Assembly (NCBI GenBank): GCA_021813905.1
Contig: JAKAJH010000002.1
Span: 62,001 to 126,000, forward strand
From: Bacteroidota bacterium
GTDB taxonomy: Bacteria > Bacteroidota > Ignavibacteria > UBA10030
DNA: 64,000 nucleotides
Direction of reading: 5' to 3'
A program made the translations under genes and the position numbers. Below are positions 57,493 through 64,000 of the stretch, piece by piece; within the stretch, counting starts at the first letter, position 1; each line of letters begins with the position of its first letter. The notes under the pieces were generated by a model. The model was not told the DNA's origin, did not search any database, and was given only the letters and a program-made list of their open reading frames with translations.

Positions 57493-59481
57493 ATGAAGTA
57501 CAGATTCCTCATGGCAGCAGGCATTCTGCTGTCAGCGGCGCTTATCGGCTGCGGCACAAGCAGCCCGGTGGTGGCAACCGTGGGTAACGATGACATCACG
57601 CTGCGCGATTTTGAGAACTCGTATGCGAAGAATAACGGCGGCTGGGACGCGGCGGCAGCGTCGACCCTGGCCGATCGGCAAAAGTTCCTGGATCTGCTGG
57701 TGAAATTTCGGCTGAAGGTCCGCGAAGCCCGGGACCAGGGTCTGGAGCGTGACAGCGCGGTTCAGGACGAGCTGAATAACTATCGACTGTCCGTCGCCCA
57801 GTCGTACATGCTGGAAAAAGAGCTGATCGAGCCGAATATCAAGCGGCTGTACGAGCGCAAGAAGGAAGAGATCCGCGCGAGCCACATCCTGCTCAAGATC
57901 AGCATGTTGGGACGGCCTGTGGACACGCTGGAGGCGTACGAGCGGGCGATGAACGTCATCCGCCTCATTCCCACGACGCCGTTCGACAGTCTGGCGATCC
58001 GATACTCCAACGATCCGTCGGTGGCGACGAACCACGGCGATCTGGGCTATTTCAGCACCGGCCGGATGGTTCCGGAGTTTGAAGACGCCTGCTTTGCCCT
58101 GAACCCGGGAGATTACACCAGGCTTCCGGTCCGTACGCAATTCGGATATCACGTGATCATGGTGACCGGTCGCCGGCCAAACCTCGGCAGCGTGCACATC
58201 GCGCACATCCTCTTCCGGTATGCGCAGAACCGGCAGGACACGGTCGCCATTCGCGACACGGCCTGGATGGTCTATCGCAAGATCAAGGAGGGAATGCCCT
58301 TCGGAGAGGCGGCATCACGCTACAGCATGGATCCGGGCAGCGCCGGTCGCGACGGCGACATCGGCGAGTACGAGCGGGGCGCCCTTCCCGCCGTCCTCCA
58401 GGAACTGTTGTTCACAGCGGCCGTCGATTCTGTCACGGAACCGGTCGGATTCCCGTACGGATTCCACATCTTCAAAATCCTCGGTCGTCAGCCCGTTCCG
58501 GCATTTTCGGTCATCGAAAAATCCCTCCGCGACACGTATCAGCAGCAGCGGTATCAGTCTGACTACCGCGCCTACGTCCAGGGGCTGCGCCGGACGTACG
58601 CATTGGCGGTTGATTCGACCGCGCTGCGGGAGCTGGCGACGTCGTTCGATACCACGATGACGCCGTCTCATCCGCAATGGAAGGACACGGTCAGCGCCAC
58701 GCTTCGAGCGCGCACGCTGATCCGCGCGGGCAAAGAGCAGTGGAGTGTTCAGCAGATCCTCGATCGCATCGGAAACAGCGAGGAACTGAAGGGCATGCTG
58801 CTGACACCTGAGCGCGTGAACTCCATGGTGGACAAGATCGCGGACGCGCTGGCGCTGGAACTCCATGCCCAGACCGTTCCCCTGCGCCATCCGGAATTCG
58901 TCGATCTGATGAATGAATACGAGGACGGCATTCTCCTGTACCGCGTCGAGCAGGATGAAGTCTGGAAGAAGCTCGCCGTGAACGATTCGGTCCTGCACGC
59001 CTATTACGAACAGACGAAAGAGAAGTACCGCTGGCCCGACCGTGTGAACGTGGGAGAGATCTATGTGGTGACCGACAGCGCCGCGCAGGCCTGTTATCAG
59101 CGGGTGCTGAAGGGTGAGCCGTTCGATTCGGTCGCCGCGCACTTCACCGTGCGTCCCGGCTACCGCGACAAGATGGGACACTGGGGACTGCTGCCGGTCA
59201 CGTCGAACGAGCTGACGCGCCGGGCAAACACGATGGCGGCGGACAGCGTCGCACCGCCCTTCCACTATCAAAGCGGCTACTCGATCATCACGGTGATCGC
59301 CCGGGACAGCGCGCGTGTGAAGACGTATGACGAAGCTGCGCCGGAAGTGGCCGGCGGCTATCAGGACGTGGCGGCCAAGGCGCGCGAAGCCGAGTGGATG
59401 AACGAACTGAAACAGAAGTATCCGGTCACCATGCATGACGATGTGCTTGGCGCGGCGTTCAAGAAGCCGGAGGCGAAGTAA
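57493..59481 (+). CDS. Peptidylprolyl isomerase lipoprotein with two parvulin-like domains
   Basis: Lipobox ALIGCG; parvulin motifs ASHILLK...PFDSLAIRYSNDPSVATNHGDLGYF and IAHILFR...PFGEAASRYSMDPGSAGRDGDIGEY. Confidence 0.9.
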   Translation: MKYRFLMAAGILLSAALIGCGTSSPVVATVGNDDITLRDFENSYAKNNGGWDAAAASTLADRQKFLDLLVKFRLKVREARDQGLERDSAVQDELNNYRLSVAQSYMLEKELIEPNIKRLYERKKEEIRASHILLKISMLGRPVDTLEAYERAMNVIRLIPTTPFDSLAIRYSNDPSVATNHGDLGYFSTGRMVPEFEDACFALNPGDYTRLPVRTQFGYHVIMVTGRRPNLGSVHIAHILFRYAQNRQDTVAIRDTAWMVYRKIKEGMPFGEAASRYSMDPGSAGRDGDIGEYERGALPAVLQELLFTAAVDSVTEPVGFPYGFHIFKILGRQPVPAFSVIEKSLRDTYQQQRYQSDYRAYVQGLRRTYALAVDSTALRELATSFDTTMTPSHPQWKDTVSATLRARTLIRAGKEQWSVQQILDRIGNSEELKGMLLTPERVNSMVDKIADALALELHAQTVPLRHPEFVDLMNEYEDGILLYRVEQDEVWKKLAVNDSVLHAYYEQTKEKYRWPDRVNVGEIYVVTDSAAQACYQRVLKGEPFDSVAAHFTVRPGYRDKMGHWGLLPVTSNELTRRANTMAADSVAPPFHYQSGYSIITVIARDSARVKTYDEAAPEVAGGYQDVAAKAREAEWMNELKQKYPVTMHDDVLGAAFKKPEAK

Positions 59482-59482
59482 C

Positions 59483-60322
59483 GTGCGCGGACGGATCCTT
59501 CTGGCGGCGATCCTGCTGGCCGGTTGCGGACGCACCGAGCCTCCGGGCACCCCGGTGGCCCGCGTGGGGAACCGCACCCTGACCGTGGAGGAGATCCGCA
59601 AGGATTTGCAGCTGTCCGGGGAGCCGTCCGAGGCGCAGATGCAGCAGTACGTTCAGCGCTGGGTCGCCGATGAGCTGCTGTACCAGGAGGCGATCAACCG
59701 CAGCCTGGACCGGTCCGCGGTCATCGATCAGCGGGTGGCGGACCTCCGCCGGCAGCTGGCCATCAACGCGCTGCTGCAGAAGGATGTTTACGGCGCCGAA
59801 CCTGCATCGGTCAGCGACGAGATGGTCCGGGAGTACTTCAACGCTCACGAGAAAGAATTTGCGCTCTCCGAGGACGTCGCGCTCGTGAGTTATGCGTTGT
59901 TTCGGGATCGCGATGGAGCCACGACGTTCCGGAATGCCGTGCTCAAAGGCACAGGATGGGACGACGCGCTGCAGCAGAGCGGGACCGCGGTCGTCGCGCG
60001 GCTGGATTCCGCCTACCGCACGCAGGCCTCCCTGCAGCCGCCGGAACTTTGGCGCGTTGCAGTCAATGCAAAGAGCAAGGATCCCTCATTTCCGATCAGT
60101 ACCACGTCCGGCTATTTCGTGCTGGCTGTCTGGAAGTACTCCCGCCAGGGCCAGACAGCGGATGTGCAGTATGTGAGCCGGGAGATCCGGAACCGTCTGA
60201 CCGTTCGCGTGCGGCAGCACTTGTTCGACTCATTGTTGACAACGCTCCGGGCCCGGCATCCGATCGAGGTCTTCCTGACCTCCGCGGGACCCGACAGCAC
60301 ACAAAGGACAACAACCGAATGA
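59483..60322 (+). CDS. SurA/PpiC-like lipoprotein lacking an obvious catalytic parvulin core
   Basis: GTG start; lipobox ILLAGCG; SurA-N-like helices (VGNRTLTVEEIRKDLQL...DELLYQEAINRSLDRS). Confidence 0.7.
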   Translation: MRGRILLAAILLAGCGRTEPPGTPVARVGNRTLTVEEIRKDLQLSGEPSEAQMQQYVQRWVADELLYQEAINRSLDRSAVIDQRVADLRRQLAINALLQKDVYGAEPASVSDEMVREYFNAHEKEFALSEDVALVSYALFRDRDGATTFRNAVLKGTGWDDALQQSGTAVVARLDSAYRTQASLQPPELWRVAVNAKSKDPSFPISTTSGYFVLAVWKYSRQGQTADVQYVSREIRNRLTVRVRQHLFDSLLTTLRARHPIEVFLTSAGPDSTQRTTTE

Positions 60323-61605
60323 CCGCATTTCCCGGACGCCGGAGTCTCGGACTCCTCTACGCTCTTCTCCTGAGTCTCCCGTTGCTGGGAGCGGCCCAGA
60401 CCGTGATCGACAAGATCGTCGCCGTGGTGGATCGCGAGATCATTACCGAATCGGAGCTTCAGGAACGCATCAATTTTCTGGCCGTGCAGAACCGGATGGA
60501 TCCGACGAAACCGGAATTTCGCCAGCAGGTGCTGGACGCCATGGTGCAGGAAAAGCTGATTCTCGCCCAGGCGATCCTGGACAGCGTGACCGTGTCCGAC
60601 GAAGAAGTGACCCAGACGCTCAACCAGCGGCTTCAAAGCTTCATCCGTCAGGTCGGCTCCGAACAGAAAGTGGAGCAGATGTACGGCAAGTCGATCAACC
60701 GGATCAAGCTGGACTACCGGACGGAGATCCGGAACGAACTGCTCATCAACAAGATGCGTCAGCAGCGCGAGGCCAACCTTCAGGTGACGCGGCGCGAAGT
60801 GGAGGAGTTCTACGCCGCGTACAAGGACAGCCTGCCGCAGGTGCCGGAGGAGTTCGAGATGAGCCATATCTACATGGTCCCCAAGCCGGACACGGCAGTC
60901 GAAGCCCGCACCCGGCGGTTCGCCGAGGCCATCCGCGACAGCATCGTCCACGGCGGCGACTTCGCCGACTTCGCGCGCCGCTATTCGGCCGATGCCACCG
61001 CAGCCAACGGCGGCGATCTGGGATGGGCCAAACGCGGCGACTACGTCCGGGAGTTCGAAGAAACGGTGTTTGCGCTGAAAGAAGGAGAAATCTCCAACGT
61101 CGTCAAGACGCAGTTCGGATTTCACATCATTCAGCTTCTTGGCCGGCGCGGTGAGTCGGTGCATGCGCGGCACATTCTGATCAAGATCGAAAAAGGCGCC
61201 GCGAGCGACTCCGCGACTGTCGCCGAGCTCCGGGCCATCCGGGAACGGGCGCTGAAGGGTGAATCGTTCGCCGAGCTTGCGCGGAAGTACTCGGAGGACG
61301 AAGACACCAAGTCGATGGGCGGAGACCTCGGTACGCTGACCATCGACCAGCTGGTGCCGGAATTCGCGGCGGAGGTCAAAGACCTGAAGCAGGGCGACAT
61401 CAGCGAGCCGGTCCGCGCCACCGTCGGTACCACCTACGGATACCATATCATCTGGATGCGGAAGCGTACGCCGCCGCACGCGATGAATATGGAGCAGGAC
61501 GAGCGACGGCTGGAACAGCTGGCGCTGTACGTCAAACGCAACCGGGAGAATGCGCGTTGGGTGGACGAGCTGAAGAAGACCATCTACGTCGACATCCGCC
61601 CGTGA
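60319..61605 (+). CDS. SurA-like periplasmic chaperone/peptidylprolyl isomerase
   Basis: IDKIVAVVDREIITESELQERI; parvulin domains FADFARRYSADATAANGGDLGW and ARHILIKIEKG...FAELARKYSEDEDTKSMGGDLG. Confidence 0.92.
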   Translation: MTAFPGRRSLGLLYALLLSLPLLGAAQTVIDKIVAVVDREIITESELQERINFLAVQNRMDPTKPEFRQQVLDAMVQEKLILAQAILDSVTVSDEEVTQTLNQRLQSFIRQVGSEQKVEQMYGKSINRIKLDYRTEIRNELLINKMRQQREANLQVTRREVEEFYAAYKDSLPQVPEEFEMSHIYMVPKPDTAVEARTRRFAEAIRDSIVHGGDFADFARRYSADATAANGGDLGWAKRGDYVREFEETVFALKEGEISNVVKTQFGFHIIQLLGRRGESVHARHILIKIEKGAASDSATVAELRAIRERALKGESFAELARKYSEDEDTKSMGGDLGTLTIDQLVPEFAAEVKDLKQGDISEPVRATVGTTYGYHIIWMRKRTPPHAMNMEQDERRLEQLALYVKRNRENARWVDELKKTIYVDIRP

Positions 61606-61626
61606 CCCCGGAGCCAAAGGAACGCT

Positions 61627-62628
<1,002 letters not shown>

Positions 62629-62663
62629 CACCGCGGCCCGCTGCCGCCCAAGGACCCGATGCG

Positions 62664-64000
62664 ATGCGCATTCGTCCGCTGATCACACTGATGGTGTTGG
62701 GGGGATGGGTGATGACGGCCTTCGCCCAGACGATCCCCTCTGCGCACGTGTGGGTTTTGCTCCCGCCCGATCCCGCTGCCCAATCCGCCGTCAGCCGTTC
62801 GCCGGCCGACCTCGGCATCTCCGATCGCGCCATGCATCGCCGGGCAAAAGTGCTTCCGCCCGACCGGCTGATCGATAATGCCGATCTTCCGATCCCGGCG
62901 GAGATCCTTGACCGGATCCGCGCCACCGGCGTGCGCATCCGCACCGTCTCCCGATGGCTTCACGCGGTCTCGGTGGAAGCCACGCCCGATCAGCAGCGGT
63001 TACTCCCGTCCGCCGTCGCCGGCGTCCGGCTCGTTCCGGTCGCGGAGTTCCGCCGGCCGGCTCCGCTTCCCTCGGCCGCTCCGCTTACCGGGCTCGCCAA
63101 GTCGGGCGGCATCTCTTCGCTTCGGTACGGCCAGTCGCTGACCCAGGTCGAGAACATTCAGGTGACAAAGCTCCACGACCTCGGCATCATCGGCTCCGGC
63201 GTGCTGATCGGCATGCTCGACGACGGATTCAACTATCATCGGATACACCCCGCGCTTCGCGGCATTCAGGTGCTGGCGGAATACGATTTCGTGCAGGGAG
63301 ACAGCAATACTTCCATCGCACCCGGCGAGTACTACGAGCAGGGCGATCACGGGGCAGGAACGCTGTCGGAGATCGGTGCGTTCGCTCCGGGCACGATGGT
63401 CGGTGCGGCGCCCGGCGCGGCGTTCGTGCTGGCGAAGACCGAGGTGGACAGCGTCGAGATCCACGCCGAAGAGGACAACTACGTCGCGGCGCTCGAGTGG
63501 ATGGAGCGTTTGGGTGTGGATATCGCGTCGTCATCGCTGGGATACCGCGCCTTTGACGCATCGACGTACAGCTACTCGTACGGGCAGCTGGACGGGCACA
63601 CGACGATCGTCGCTCAGGCCGCCGCAATCGCCGCGCGAAAGGGAGTCCTTCTATCCACGGCGATGGGAAACGAAGGATACACGTACCGGGACAGCACCGG
63701 ACTCATCGTTCACGCCCCCGGCACGATCGTGTCGCCTGCCGATGCCGACAGTATTCTGGGCGTCGGAGCGACGACGGCGAACGCAGTATTGACGGGGTTC
63801 AGCGGAACGGGACCGACGGCCGACGGACGGATCAAACCGGATGTTGTCGCCCAGGGCGCCGGGATCTTCTGGGTGGACGGCGCAACGACCGACGGATACC
63901 GGTACGTGCAGGGCACGTCCTGTTCCACGCCTCTCGTCGCGGGTGCGGCGGCGCTGATCCTGTCCGCACACCCGGAGCTGACGCCGATGCAGGTTCGCGC
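62664..64000 (+). CDS. S8-family subtilisin-like serine peptidase (3' truncated by window edge; not in ORF track)
   Basis: Manual translation: MRIRPLITLMVLGGWVMTAFAQ signal, GVLIGMLDDGFNYHR (Asp), EQGDHGAGTLSEIGA (His), GTSCSTPLVAGAAALI (Ser); open to the window end. Confidence 0.9.
   Translation, partial: MRIRPLITLMVLGGWVMTAFAQTIPSAHVWVLLPPDPAAQSAVSRSPADLGISDRAMHRRAKVLPPDRLIDNADLPIPAEILDRIRATGVRIRTVSRWLHAVSVEATPDQQRLLPSAVAGVRLVPVAEFRRPAPLPSAAPLTGLAKSGGISSLRYGQSLTQVENIQVTKLHDLGIIGSGVLIGMLDDGFNYHRIHPALRGIQVLAEYDFVQGDSNTSIAPGEYYEQGDHGAGTLSEIGAFAPGTMVGAAPGAAFVLAKTEVDSVEIHAEEDNYVAALEWMERLGVDIASSSLGYRAFDASTYSYSYGQLDGHTTIVAQAAAIAARKGVLLSTAMGNEGYTYRDSTGLIVHAPGTIVSPADADSILGVGATTANAVLTGFSGTGPTADGRIKPDVVAQGAGIFWVDGATTDGYRYVQGTSCSTPLVAGAAALILSAHPELTPMQVR

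Overview
GC-rich bacterial chromosome segment, probably Bacteroidota/Chlorobi/Ignavibacteria-Kapabacteria-like. This placement rests on T9SS-type C-terminal sorting domains with NYPNPFNP motifs, a GldA/GldF/GldG-type ABC locus and a TIGR03545/TIGR03546 pair. The window is dense with ordinary core genes: dnaN-recF-dciA-gyrB-gyrA next to a likely oriC, miaB, pta, rpsT, dxr, rseP, and SurA/PpiC chaperones. It also has accessory-like content: two tandem T9SS-exported multiheme cytochromes, and a FecR / putative outer-membrane barrel / CHASE2-adenylate cyclase locus. There is no CRISPR array, prophage, transposon, rRNA or tRNA that I can support. The best second-look items are: (1) a perfect GTGA-N6-TCAC (CRP-type) palindrome at about -41.5 of a putative promoter upstream of the FecR/adenylate-cyclase locus; (2) a DnaA-box cluster upstream of dnaN with no dnaA beside it; (3) paired multiheme cytochromes whose first heme motifs are non-canonical (CX3CH and CXCH) and whose leaders contain inverted repeats; (4) a recurrent TTGA(C/T)-N17-TA(T/C)NTT promoter signature, with several nearly leaderless genes; (5) unusual domain architectures (CDF with three C-terminal modules, GyrA with a histone-H1-like tail, PspF-like activator with GSFTSA in place of GAFTGA). 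All calls come from reading the sequence and the supplied ORF track. No database search was run.
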